Source: Clostridiales bacterium | GTDB taxonomy: Bacteria > Bacillota > Clostridia > Lachnospirales > Lachnospiraceae | Reading direction: 5' to 3' | DNA length: 64,000 bases | NCBI GenBank assembly: GCA_022770525.1 | Contig: JALEHN010000017.1 | Location: 1 to 64,000 of the forward strand | In this document: one piece after another, positions 52,784-61,201 of the stretch | How the letters are laid out: each line of letters opens with the position of its first letter | Numbering within the stretch: position 1 is the stretch's first letter | Made by a program: the position numbers and the translations under genes | The notes under the pieces: model-generated | Databases searched by the model: none | Told to the model about the DNA's origin: nothing | Seen by the model: the letters and a program-made list of their open reading frames with translations, nothing else

Positions 52784-53749
52784 ATGATTAGTGAACGTGA
52801 AAATGCGCTTCGTATTTATTCCGGTAAGGAATCACCCGAATATATTCCGACTTCAATGAGCTGCTATAAAACAGTAATGCCTTCCTGCATGTATGAAAGG
52901 CCTGCAGGTTTTAAGGACGGGTATGACTGGTTTGGTGTTTATTGGGCCTGGGATGAAAAAACAAAAGGATATACGGCAGATCCGAGAAAGGCATATGTCG
53001 TTCCGGATATTGCACATTGGAAGGATACAGTAAAATTTCCTGACCTGGGAAGCATTGACTGGGATGCTGCAGCTAAAAAAGATCTTGAAGGCTTTGACAA
53101 AAACAGCAAACTTTTAAGAATTTTTCTTGAAAGCGGACCTTTTGAACGCCTGCACAGCCTGACAGGCTTTGAAGAAGCTTTTATAAGCATGTATGAAGAA
53201 CCGGAGGCGTTTCATGAATTAATGGAGGCAATTACGGATTTTCGTGTTGAAGAAATCAGGCATATAGGTAAAGCTTATCATCCGGATGTTATATTAAATA
53301 TGGATGATCTGGCCAGCGCGACAGCACCTTTTTTCTCATTGGAAATGTATAGAGAATTTATAAAACCTTATGAAAAGAGAATTGCTGACGCGATTCATGA
53401 AAACGGTGCTTATTTCCTTTACCACAGCTGCGGAAGAATGCAGTGCTTCATCGATGATCTGCTGGAGATTGGTGTCGATGCATTTAATGCATTGACACCG
53501 TGTAACGACCAGGAGGAGATTATGAAAAAATATGGTTCACGGATAGTTGTTGATGGCGGTATGGACAGTATTTTAATCAGTACCGAAGGCGTATCAGAGG
53601 AGGAACTCCGATGTGAAATGCGAAGAGCCTGTGATATCTTCGGACCATATCAACGATTTATTGTCCATCCGGCGGCATTAATTCCAAGAAACAGAGAAAT
53701 TCTTCTGGATGAAGCCGAAAATTACGGTCACCAGTTTTACTGTACATAA
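52784..53749 (+). CDS. Uroporphyrinogen decarboxylase family protein, methyltransferase-like
   Basis: 321 residues with the UroD (TIM-barrel) fold. YHSCGRM (about 205) gives a likely zinc-binding Cys as in corrinoid-dependent methyltransferases of the MtaA/CmuA family. The active-site residues of true UroD are not evident and no heme genes are near. Hypothesis: transfers a methyl group to or from a corrinoid. No corrinoid-binding protein is in this operon. Starts after CAGGAGGCAGGTT; a strong terminator follows, so it closes the cassette. Confidence 0.82.
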   Translation: MISERENALRIYSGKESPEYIPTSMSCYKTVMPSCMYERPAGFKDGYDWFGVYWAWDEKTKGYTADPRKAYVVPDIAHWKDTVKFPDLGSIDWDAAAKKDLEGFDKNSKLLRIFLESGPFERLHSLTGFEEAFISMYEEPEAFHELMEAITDFRVEEIRHIGKAYHPDVILNMDDLASATAPFFSLEMYREFIKPYEKRIADAIHENGAYFLYHSCGRMQCFIDDLLEIGVDAFNALTPCNDQEEIMKKYGSRIVVDGGMDSILISTEGVSEEELRCEMRRACDIFGPYQRFIVHPAALIPRNREILLDEAENYGHQFYCT

Positions 53750-53760
53750 TAAAAAAGTCA

Positions 53761-53794
53761 GCAAAAAAAGAATCCTTCGGGATTCTTTTTTTGC
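53761..53794. terminator. Strong bidirectional terminator after the UroD gene
   Basis: GCAAAAAAAGAATCC (53761-53775), loop TTCG, GGATTCTTTTTTTGC (53780-53794). Confidence 0.9.
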
Positions 53795-53880
53795 TGTCCT
53801 GTAAAATAAAAGTAATTATTCAGAGCAACCTCCAAAATGCTTCGCATTCCGTCGATGAGGCGTATTCGCCAAACAAAAAA
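53795..53880 (-). other. Structured segment downstream of rpmB
   Basis: On the minus strand it begins with GGCG-AATA-CGCC, then AATGC-GAA-GCATT, then GGAGGTTGC, and ends at the terminator 53761-53794. It lies between two terminators. Possible small RNA or a repeated intergenic element; no ORF. Confidence 0.4.
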
Positions 53881-53903
53881 AGAACCGACATAACGTCGGT
53901 TCT
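53881..53903 (-). terminator. Terminator of rpmB
   Basis: On the minus strand AGAACCGAC, loop GTTAT, GTCGGTTCT and then TTTTTTTG. Confidence 0.9.
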
Positions 53904-53920
53904 GTGTGTTTAACGGTTAA

Positions 53921-54106
53921 TTAAGCTCTTTCTACTAAGCCTGAACGTAAACATGATGTACAAACATACATTTTCTTAGGTGTGCCGTTTACATTTACTT
54001 TAACGCGTTTGATATTAGATTTCCACATTTTGTTGCTTCTTCTATGTGAATGAGAAACTTTAATTCCGAAGTGAGCTCCTTTTTCACAGATTGCACATTT
54101 TGCCAT
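53921..54106 (-). CDS. rpmB: 50S ribosomal protein L28
   Basis: 61 residues, MAKCAICEKGAHFG with two CxxC motifs (C4/C7 and CTSC at 49-52), i.e. the zinc-binding form; SHSHRRSNKMWKSNIKRV is the RNA-binding family core. ATG after AAGGAGGTGCTTTAA. Divergent from asp23. Confidence 0.96.
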   Translation of the reverse strand: MAKCAICEKGAHFGIKVSHSHRRSNKMWKSNIKRVKVNVNGTPKKMYVCTSCLRSGLVERA

Positions 54107-54161
54107 TTAAAGCACCTCCTTGAGTATACATACTTAAACCCTACAGGCTTACAACGACTCT

Positions 54162-54190
54162 ATTCTAACAGAAGACGGAGAAAAATGCAA
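54162..54190 (-). promoter_or_regulatory. Promoter of rpmB
   Basis: On the minus strand TTGCAT (54190-54185), 17 bases, extended TGTTAGAAT (-10 at 54167-54162). Confidence 0.65.
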
Positions 54191-54370
54191 GAGTGGATTT
54201 GAATATATTTAAAAAAAATTTCTTTTAATTTGAACTAAAACAGAGTATAATAAAATCGATACACTATGTAAGCGGAGAAATCCGTTTGACATCTGGAGAG
54301 TGTTCAATGTCGACAGCGGATAAAGTTTGGGTGCTTATCCGGGAATTATAAACATGCGGAGGTATAATAT

Positions 54371-54727
54371 ATGAAGGGTCAGTTTGTTACAGATGCCGGT
54401 AATGTAAATATTAATTTGGACGTCATTGCCAGATATGCAGGTATGTGTGCCGTTGAGTGTTTTGGCATTGTCGGTATGGCTGCTGTAAGTATGAGAGACG
54501 GCCTGGCAAGGCTGCTTAAAAAGGAAAGTCTTTCAAAAGGAATTGATGTAAGCGTAAAAGACGGAGAACTTTGCTTTGATTTTCATGTCATCGTATCTTA
54601 TGGTGTCAGCATTGCCACTGTTGCGGAAAATCTGATGCAGAATGTTAAATATAAGATTGAACAGTTTACAGGTATGAAAGTAGGCGCAGTCAACGTATAT
54701 GTTGAAGGTGTACGTGTTATTGATTAA
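54371..54727 (+). CDS. Asp23/Gls24 family protein
   Basis: 118 residues. Small alpha-beta Asp23 fold with VSVKDGELCFDFHVIVSYG and VGAVNVYVEGVRV near the end, typical of the YloU/Asp23 type that precedes fakA and recG in Firmicutes. ATG after GCGGAGGTATAATAT. 24 bases to the next gene. Confidence 0.93.
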   Translation: MKGQFVTDAGNVNINLDVIARYAGMCAVECFGIVGMAAVSMRDGLARLLKKESLSKGIDVSVKDGELCFDFHVIVSYGVSIATVAENLMQNVKYKIEQFTGMKVGAVNVYVEGVRVID

Positions 54728-54751
54728 TTTACATTTAAGGAGGAACTGGCT

Positions 54752-56440
54752 GTGGCTATGAATACAATAGATGCAGTGATGCTGCAAAAGATGTTTTTAG
54801 CGGGAGCAAAGAGAATAGAAGCCAAAAAAGAATGGATCAATGAACTGAATGTATTTCCGGTGCCGGATGGCGATACCGGAACAAATATGTCGATGACGAT
54901 TATGGCAGCGGCAAGGGAAGTTGAGCAGATTGAAGAACCGACGATGGAAAAGCTTTCAAGAGCTATTTCCATGGGTGCGCTGCGCGGTGCCAGAGGTAAT
55001 TCAGGTGTTATTCTTTCTCAGTTGTTCAGAGGTTTCACAAAGGAGATTAAAGAGACCAAAGAGCTTGACCTGACAATTCTTGCGGCGGCACTGGCAAGAG
55101 CAACAGAGACTGCATACAAAGCGGTTATGAAGCCAAAAGAAGGCACGATACTTACTGTGGCCAAAGGCATTTCACAGAAAGCTGCGGAGGCTGCCCTTGA
55201 ATTTGATGATATGCAGGAAGCTATGGCTGTGGTGATTGACTACGGCGATGAGGTACTTAAACAGACGCCGGAGATGCTTCCGGTACTTAAGCAGGCAGGT
55301 GTTGTGGATTCCGGCGGACAGGGACTTATGGAAGTATTAAAGGGTGCCTATGACTGCTTTATCGGAAAAGAAGATGTGGTCATCGATGTACCGAAAACAG
55401 GCCGTGTAAGTCAGGATCTGGTGTCTGATGATATTGATACAGCGGATATTAAGTTCGGCTATTGTACAGAATTTATTGTGATGCTGGAAAAACCATATAC
55501 AGAAGAAACGGAACGGGAATTTAAAGCTTATCTTGAGTCTATCGGTGATTCCATCGTCTGTGTCAACGATGAAGATATAGTTAAAGTTCATGTCCATACA
55601 AATGATCCGGGTCTTGCGATTCAGAAAGGTCTGTCCTATGGCTCACTGACCAGCATGAAAATTGACAACATGCGGGAAGAACATCAGGAAAAGGTGATTA
55701 AAGATGCTGCCAAAGCAGCAGCAAAACAGGCTGAGGAAGACAGAGCGAAGGCTGAAGCGGTAAAAGCGGCTGAGCCTAGAAAAGAAGCCGGCTTTATTGC
55801 AGTTTCAATCGGCGAAGGCATGAACGAGATCTTTAAAGGTCTTGGTGTTGATTATATTATTGAAGGCGGTCAGACGATGAATCCGAGTACGGAGGATATG
55901 TTAAAGGCCGTAGATGCTGTCAATGCGGATACAGTCTATATTCTTCCGAATAATAAAAATATCATTCTTGCGGCAGAACAGGCGAAGTATCTGGTGGAAG
56001 ATAAGGAAGTGGCTGTTATTCCGTCAAAGACGATTCCTCAGGGTATCGCAGCTTTGATCAACTATGTTGTCGGTGAATCTGCAGAGGAAAATCTGGAACA
56101 TATAAAAGAGGAAATGGCTGCGGTTAAATCCGGTCAGCTGACTTATGCGGTACGTGATACACAGATTGACGATAAAGTCATTAAAGAAGGCGATATCATG
56201 GGTATCGGCGATCAGGGCATTATGGCTGTGGGACAGGATATTGAAGCAACAGCACTGGCGCTTGTGGATGCGATGGTTGATGAGGATTCAGAACTGATCA
56301 GTATTTATTACGGCGCTGATACAAGCGAAGAGGAAGCCGGACAGCTGGCAGATAAGATTCAGGAAAAGTATGAGGACTGTGACGTTGAACTTCAGTTTGG
56401 CGGACAGCCGATTTACTACTATGTGATGTCTGTGGAATAG
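54752..56440 (+). CDS. fakA: Fatty acid kinase FakA/YloV, GTG start
   Basis: 562 residues from a GTG eight bases after AAGGAGG. DhaL/DAK2 ATP-binding domain at the N-terminus (NVFPVPDGDTGTNMSMT, Mg-binding aspartates near 36-38; GARGNSGVILSQ), a linker, and a C-terminal FakA domain (DUF1949-like). Phosphorylates fatty acids bound to a FakB protein, which is not in the window. In the asp23-fakA-recG order. Confidence 0.92.
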   Translation: MAMNTIDAVMLQKMFLAGAKRIEAKKEWINELNVFPVPDGDTGTNMSMTIMAAAREVEQIEEPTMEKLSRAISMGALRGARGNSGVILSQLFRGFTKEIKETKELDLTILAAALARATETAYKAVMKPKEGTILTVAKGISQKAAEAALEFDDMQEAMAVVIDYGDEVLKQTPEMLPVLKQAGVVDSGGQGLMEVLKGAYDCFIGKEDVVIDVPKTGRVSQDLVSDDIDTADIKFGYCTEFIVMLEKPYTEETEREFKAYLESIGDSIVCVNDEDIVKVHVHTNDPGLAIQKGLSYGSLTSMKIDNMREEHQEKVIKDAAKAAAKQAEEDRAKAEAVKAAEPRKEAGFIAVSIGEGMNEIFKGLGVDYIIEGGQTMNPSTEDMLKAVDAVNADTVYILPNNKNIILAAEQAKYLVEDKEVAVIPSKTIPQGIAALINYVVGESAEENLEHIKEEMAAVKSGQLTYAVRDTQIDDKVIKEGDIMGIGDQGIMAVGQDIEATALALVDAMVDEDSELISIYYGADTSEEEAGQLADKIQEKYEDCDVELQFGGQPIYYYVMSVE

Positions 56441-56497
56441 TTGGGCGTTTTAGAATTTGATCGATTTAAGATATATGGCAGAAACGGAGCACAGACT

Positions 56498-58543
56498 ATG
56501 AATTTGAATGATCCGATCAGTGTTCTTAAAGGTGTCGGTGAAAAGACAGAAAAGCATTTGAATAAGCTTGGGATATTTACAGTCGGCCATTTACTGGAAC
56601 ACTATCCGAGAAATTATGATGTTTATAGTGAACCTGTGAAAATACAGCAGCTTGTTGAAGGAAAAACGGCTGCTGTAGCTGTAAAAATTACAAAGAAGCC
56701 GGACGTGGTGACACTGCGCCGGCTTCAAGTTGTTACTCTGGATATTGCAGACGGAACGGGGGCACTTACATTAAAATGGTATAATATGCCTTTTTTGAGA
56801 AATACACTTCAGATTGGCGAATCTTATGTATTCAGGGGAAAGGTTGTTAAAAAGGGCAGCAGGATATCCATGGAACAGCCTGAGGTTCTGGATCTGAAAT
56901 CGTACAATGAAAAGTTGGAATTCATGCAGCCGATTTATCCGCTGACCGAGGGCGTCACCAATCATTTGCTGATTAAACTGATTAAAATGGTGCTGTCGGA
57001 CCGAGATTTAAGAAGTGAATTTCTTGATGAAGATATCCGGCGCAGATACAGGCTGGCGGAATATAATTACAGTATAGAGCAGATCCATTTTCCTGATAAT
57101 AAGGAAAGCATGATGAAAGCAAGGCAGCGGCTTGTGTTTAATGAATTTTACCTGTTTGCGCTGGCTATCCAGTCAATGAAGGAAAGTCACGAAGCGGCGG
57201 ATAATCAATATCCGATCACAGAATTTAAAGTATGTGACGATTTTATTCACAGGCTTCCATATCCGCTGACAGGGGCACAGGTAAAAACGTGGTGCGAAAT
57301 CCGTCGGGATTTGAGCGGGTCAAAAGTAATGAACCGTCTCATTCAGGGTGATGTCGGTTCAGGAAAGACAGTTATTGCACAGCTGGCACTTCTGGCAGCG
57401 GCCGATGCCGGGTATCAGGGATGTCTGATGGCGCCGACAGAAGTACTGGCAAGGCAGCATTATGAGTCTTTTGTGCGGGATTTTGAACCGATGGGAATTA
57501 AAGTGGTGATACTCACCGGTTCTATGACAGCAAAGGAGAAACGGCTTGCCTGTGAAAAAATCATGAATCATGAGGCTGATATTATTATTGGTACCCATGC
57601 ACTGATTCAGGAAAATGTAAAGTATGACAGGCTGGCACTGGTCATTACCGATGAACAACACCGGTTCGGTGTCAGACAGCGGGAGTTTTTATCAGGCAAA
57701 GGTGAGGCACCCCATGTGCTTGTGATGAGTGCCACACCGATCCCGAGGACGCTGGCCATTATTTTATATGGTGATCTGGATATCTCCGTGATTGATGAGC
57801 TTCCGGCAAAGCGTCTGCCGATTAAAAACTGCGCGGTGAATACATCTTACCGGCCAAAAGCCTATCAATTTATTGAAAATCAGGTACGCATGGGACATCA
57901 GGCTTATATCATCTGTCCGATGGTTGAAGAAAGTGAAAACATGGATGGTGAAAATGTCCTTGATTATACAGAAAAGATCAGAAAAGTTCTGCCAAAGAAC
58001 ATCTGTGTTGAATATCTTCACGGTCAGCAAAAGCCGAAAGAAAAGAATGAAATTATGGAACGCTTTGCTAAGGGAGAAATTCAGGTTCTCGTTTCCACGA
58101 CAGTCGTCGAGGTCGGCGTCAATGTACCAAATGCCACAGTGATGATGATTGAAGATGCCCAGAGGTTCGGTCTGGCCCAGCTTCATCAGCTGAGAGGCAG
58201 AGTCGGCCGGGGACAGTGGCAGTCCTACTGTATTTTTATAAATACATCGGACAGTCAGACGGCAGGTGACAGGCTTGATGTACTTGTCAAGTCAAATGAC
58301 GGATTTTTTATTGCCGGTGAGGATCTTAAAATGCGGGGACCGGGTGATCTCTTCGGTTTAAAACAAAGCGGCCTTATGGAGTTTAAAATCGGCGATTTGT
58401 ATAACGACATGCCTGTTTTAAAGGCGGCAGGTGATGCGGCTAAGGAAATTTCAGCAAATGATCCAGGGCTTTTGAATCACCCGGCATTAAAGGAAAAGCT
58501 GGACGAATATATGAAGCATACGCTGGATACGCTCGTATTATAA
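56498..58543 (+). CDS. recG: ATP-dependent DNA helicase RecG
   Basis: 681 residues from the ATG after ACGGAGCACAGACT; the frame extends upstream but lacks a ribosome site. Wedge OB-fold (about 60-160), Walker A GDVGSGKTV (about 283), DEQH box ITDEQHRFG, helicase C motifs LHGQQKP and QLRGRVGRGQWQS. Branch-migrates replication forks. Its last codons are part of a 29-base tandem repeat. Confidence 0.95.
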   Translation: MNLNDPISVLKGVGEKTEKHLNKLGIFTVGHLLEHYPRNYDVYSEPVKIQQLVEGKTAAVAVKITKKPDVVTLRRLQVVTLDIADGTGALTLKWYNMPFLRNTLQIGESYVFRGKVVKKGSRISMEQPEVLDLKSYNEKLEFMQPIYPLTEGVTNHLLIKLIKMVLSDRDLRSEFLDEDIRRRYRLAEYNYSIEQIHFPDNKESMMKARQRLVFNEFYLFALAIQSMKESHEAADNQYPITEFKVCDDFIHRLPYPLTGAQVKTWCEIRRDLSGSKVMNRLIQGDVGSGKTVIAQLALLAAADAGYQGCLMAPTEVLARQHYESFVRDFEPMGIKVVILTGSMTAKEKRLACEKIMNHEADIIIGTHALIQENVKYDRLALVITDEQHRFGVRQREFLSGKGEAPHVLVMSATPIPRTLAIILYGDLDISVIDELPAKRLPIKNCAVNTSYRPKAYQFIENQVRMGHQAYIICPMVEESENMDGENVLDYTEKIRKVLPKNICVEYLHGQQKPKEKNEIMERFAKGEIQVLVSTTVVEVGVNVPNATVMMIEDAQRFGLAQLHQLRGRVGRGQWQSYCIFINTSDSQTAGDRLDVLVKSNDGFFIAGEDLKMRGPGDLFGLKQSGLMEFKIGDLYNDMPVLKAAGDAAKEISANDPGLLNHPALKEKLDEYMKHTLDTLVL

Positions 58544-58601
58544 TATATACGCCGGATATTCTCGTATTATAATATATACGCCGGATATCTTCGTATGATA
58601 A
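58518..58601. repeat. Tandem 29-nt repeats over the recG stop codon
   Basis: Units 58518-58546, 58547-58575 and 58576-58601 (26 bases), consensus ATACGCCGGATA-CTCGTATTATAATAT. The first unit carries the last eight recG codons and stop. Confidence 0.9.
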
Positions 58602-58820
58602 ACGTGTCGGGAGCATCTGTACCTGTAATTACCTGTGCTTAATAAAAGACGACATTTTTAAACAATTTTTTTCCAGTGTTTTTTTTAGAGAGCGGGTCAT
58701 AATATGAATACAGTCGGTGAGTATTTTTGATACAGCCGGCCGTTACCGGCGATATATCCGGAAAGCATATTAAACACGCAAAAAAGTGCGTACAGCACAA
58801 AAACACAGGAGGTTGTCATT
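58602..58820. other. 219-nt region upstream of the SASP gene
   Basis: No gene. Contains GCCGG/CCGGC (about 58736-58751) and two CATNNTA-like -10 boxes (58692-58698 region and 58767-58773), suggestive of sigma-G but without a matching -35. Confidence 0.35.
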
Positions 58821-59033
58821 ATGAGTCAGAACAGTTCATCAAGACCGGAAGTACCTGAAGCAAGAACAGCACTGGAAAAGTTTAAGTATGAAGTCGCACA
58901 GGAGCTTGGCGTACCTTTAAAACAGGGGTACAACGGTGACCTGACTTCACGTGAAAATGGTTCTGTCGGCGGTGAAATGGTCAGACGTATGATCAAACGC
59001 CAGGAGGAACAGATGTCGGGACAGGCACAGTAA
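58821..59033 (+). CDS. Alpha/beta-type small acid-soluble spore protein
   Basis: 70 residues. Contains EARTALEKFKYEVAQELGV with the likely germination protease site in this stretch, and the DNA-binding core GGEMVRRMIKRQEEQM. ATG after CAGGAGGTTGTCATT. Binds and protects DNA in dormant spores; shows that the organism makes spores. A hairpin (59071-59103) follows. Confidence 0.95.
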   Translation: MSQNSSSRPEVPEARTALEKFKYEVAQELGVPLKQGYNGDLTSRENGSVGGEMVRRMIKRQEEQMSGQAQ

Positions 59034-59070
59034 GGGCAAAGGCAATATAGATATCTGAAGCAAACAGCGG

Positions 59071-59103
59071 TCCGGGGACATTGCTTAGGCAGTGCCCCCG
59101 GAT
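59071..59103 (+). terminator. Hairpin after the SASP gene
   Basis: TCCGGGGACATTGC and GCAGTGCCCCCGGA form an interrupted GC-rich stem; no long T-run. Terminator or RNA-stabilising end. Confidence 0.55.
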
Positions 59104-59229
59104 TACTGTTAAAACTTCGGGTCGCTGTTAAAAGTTTGTGAAAATAATGATTTTTTGTTGACAAATGACTAAAGTCGACTAAAATAAATACTGACAGTTT
59201 TATTTAATAAAGGATGATTTATTCGATTT

Positions 59230-59790
59230 ATGAGAGTTATTGCGGGAACGGCACGAAGGCTGCCTTTAAAGACAATTGAAGGATTGGAGACAAGACCTAC
59301 GACGGACAGGATTAAGGAGACTTTATTTAATATGCTTGGTTTTGACCTGGCAGATGCGTTGTTTGTAGATCTGTTTTCGGGAAGCGGTGCGATCGGCATC
59401 GAAGCGCTGAGCAGGGGCGCAAAGAAAGCGTGGTTTGTTGAGAGAAATCCAAAGGCCTGTGCCTGCATCAGTGAAAATCTGAAAACGACAAAGCTTGAAG
59501 AAAAAGCATGTGTGATGATGACCGATGCGGTATCCGCAGTGATACAGTTGTCCGGGATGAAAAAGCCGGTAGATTTTATTTTTATGGATCCGCCGTACAG
59601 ACATGATCTTGAAAAGGATGTGCTTGTTGCTTTGAAGGATTCCCCTCTGGTCGATACATACACAACAATTATTGTGGAGGCAGACCTTACGACAGATTTT
59701 TCATATGCTGAAAGCCTGGGCTTTAGCATAAAAAAGGAAAAAAGATACAAAACGAATAAACATGTATTTTTAATAAAAAGCGAAAGTTGA
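59230..59790 (+). CDS. rsmD: 16S rRNA (guanine(966)-N2)-methyltransferase
   Basis: 186 residues. [13 protein letters not shown] start, [33 protein letters not shown] (SAM motif I) and the catalytic FMDPPY are diagnostic. Overlaps the next frame but coaD's ATG follows at 59799. Modifies G966 of 16S rRNA. Confidence 0.95.
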   Translation: MRVIAGTARRLPLKTIEGLETRPTTDRIKETLFNMLGFDLADALFVDLFSGSGAIGIEALSRGAKKAWFVERNPKACACISENLKTTKLEEKACVMMTDAVSAVIQLSGMKKPVDFIFMDPPYRHDLEKDVLVALKDSPLVDTYTTIIVEADLTTDFSYAESLGFSIKKEKRYKTNKHVFLIKSES

Positions 59791-59798
59791 GAGAGAAT

Positions 59799-60287
59799 AT
59801 GAAAACTGCGATTTATCCGGGAAGCTTTGACCCGGTAACATTAGGACACATAGATATTATACGCAGGGCTGCAAAGATGACAGACAGGCTGATCATCGGT
59901 GTATTGAAGAATAGTTCAAAAACCCCGTTGTTTTCTATTGAAGAACGTGTTAATATGTTAAAAGAAGCATGTAAAGATTTGTCGAATGTTGAAGTACGGC
60001 ATTTTGACGGGTTGCTGGTGGATTTTGCTAAAGCATGCAATGCCAGTGTGATTATCAGGGGCTTGAGAGCGGTTACTGATTTTGAGTATGAATTACAGTG
60101 GGCACAGTCTAATCAGGCGATTAATCCGAAAATCGATACGGTGTTTCTTGTTACAAATGTCCAGTATTCTTATCTGAGTTCCAGCGTCGTACGGGAGTAT
60201 GCATCCCATGGCGGGGACGTGACATCATTTGTGCCGGATTTTGTTGTTAAGCAACTCAGAGAAAAATTTGCATATAAGGAGAAGTAA
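59799..60287 (+). CDS. coaD: Phosphopantetheine adenylyltransferase
   Basis: 162 residues from the ATG after GAGAGAGAAT (an in-frame TTG at 59787 is less likely). [17 protein letters not shown] is the nucleotidyltransferase start, with the His-type motif TLGH and [11 protein letters not shown]. Makes dephospho-CoA. rsmD-coaD is a common pair. Confidence 0.95.
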   Translation: MKTAIYPGSFDPVTLGHIDIIRRAAKMTDRLIIGVLKNSSKTPLFSIEERVNMLKEACKDLSNVEVRHFDGLLVDFAKACNASVIIRGLRAVTDFEYELQWAQSNQAINPKIDTVFLVTNVQYSYLSSSVVREYASHGGDVTSFVPDFVVKQLREKFAYKEK

Positions 60288-60289
60288 GC

Positions 60290-61009
60290 ATGAGAGAAGC
60301 AAGTACAAGCAAGATTGAACAGTTGATTGATGAAATCGAAGAATTTATTGAGAGCTGTAAACCACAGCCTTTTTCACAGTCCAAGGTTATTGTACCAAAA
60401 GATGAATTATATGAATTATTGACAGAACTGAGACTGAAAACACCTGAGGAAATCAAGCGTTATCAGAAGATTATTTCAAACAGAGAAAAAATCATCGGTG
60501 ATGCGCAGGCACAGGCTGAAAAGATGGTTGAGGAAACAAATGTTTATGTGAATCAGCTTGTTGAAGAACATCAGATTATGGTTAAAGCCTATGAACGTGC
60601 GGAAGAAGTGATCAATTCAGCAAATGCCCAGGCAGAACAGACAGTGAATGCAGCCAATGAAGATGCGGAAAATATCCGCCGCAGCGCGCTGGAGTATACA
60701 GCTGAGATTATTGATAATCTTCAGAGCGTAATCGGAAGAACACTTGATGTTGCCAGAACAAATTATGACGGTATATTAAACGGTCTATCCTATAACCTTG
60801 ATGTTCTGACAAGCAACAGAGAAGCGCTGCAGCAGCAGCTGGCAGCACCTGTTGAAATTCCTGAGTATGAACCGAGACAGAGCAGCATTCCTGCACCTTC
60901 CGTTGATGAAATACCTGCTCAGCAGCTGCAGGCAGAAGTACCGGCTGACACAGCAGAAGATGACGATGTAGATTTTGATGATGTTGACGATTACGATGAT
61001 ATCGACTGA
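60290..61009 (+). CDS. Coiled-coil protein, function unknown (DivIVA/ATPase-b-like)
   Basis: 239 residues from the ATG after AAGGAGAAGTAAGC. Predicted helical coiled coil at about 65-180 (repeats of AQAQAEKM, AERAEEV, ANAQAEQTVNAANEDAENI) and an acidic, disordered tail (DDDVDFDDVDD). Such proteins are often auto-annotated as ATP synthase subunit-like. It starts 2 bases after coaD, so it is in the same operon. The role may be cell-envelope or division related (guess). Confidence 0.8.
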   Translation: MREASTSKIEQLIDEIEEFIESCKPQPFSQSKVIVPKDELYELLTELRLKTPEEIKRYQKIISNREKIIGDAQAQAEKMVEETNVYVNQLVEEHQIMVKAYERAEEVINSANAQAEQTVNAANEDAENIRRSALEYTAEIIDNLQSVIGRTLDVARTNYDGILNGLSYNLDVLTSNREALQQQLAAPVEIPEYEPRQSSIPAPSVDEIPAQQLQAEVPADTAEDDDVDFDDVDDYDDID

Positions 61010-61027
61010 TCTGTCATTTTAAAACGC

Positions 61028-61066
61028 AGCCATAGTCCTTTAGTCAGGGACTATGGCTTTTTGTTA
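61028..61066 (+). terminator. Terminator of the rsmD-coaD operon
   Basis: AGCCATAGTCC (61028-61038), GGACTATGGCT (61048-61058), then TTTTTG. Confidence 0.85.
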
Positions 61067-61071
61067 CGAAA

Positions 61072-61140
61072 GAAAGTCTGACGACATTTTTTTGCAGCGA
61101 AAATCTGATGGCATTTTCTGCGAAAAATGCGGTCGGCTGC
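61072..61140. repeat. Degenerate tandem repeat upstream of the M16 peptidase
   Basis: GAAAGTCTGACGACATTTT (61072 on), GAAAATCTGATGGCATTTT (61099 on), then a GAAAAATGC-GGTCGGCTGC third copy, about 23-27 bases each. Confidence 0.6.
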
Positions 61141-61201
61141 ATATGAGTATTTTACATGTTATACGGTTATACTATACTTTGAGAGGATGTGACATGTGGG
61201 A

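Noticed and set aside
58602-58820. Sigma-G promoter of the SASP gene
   Set aside because: CATNNTA-like boxes are present but no matching -35 at the right spacing; not enough to annotate as a promoter.
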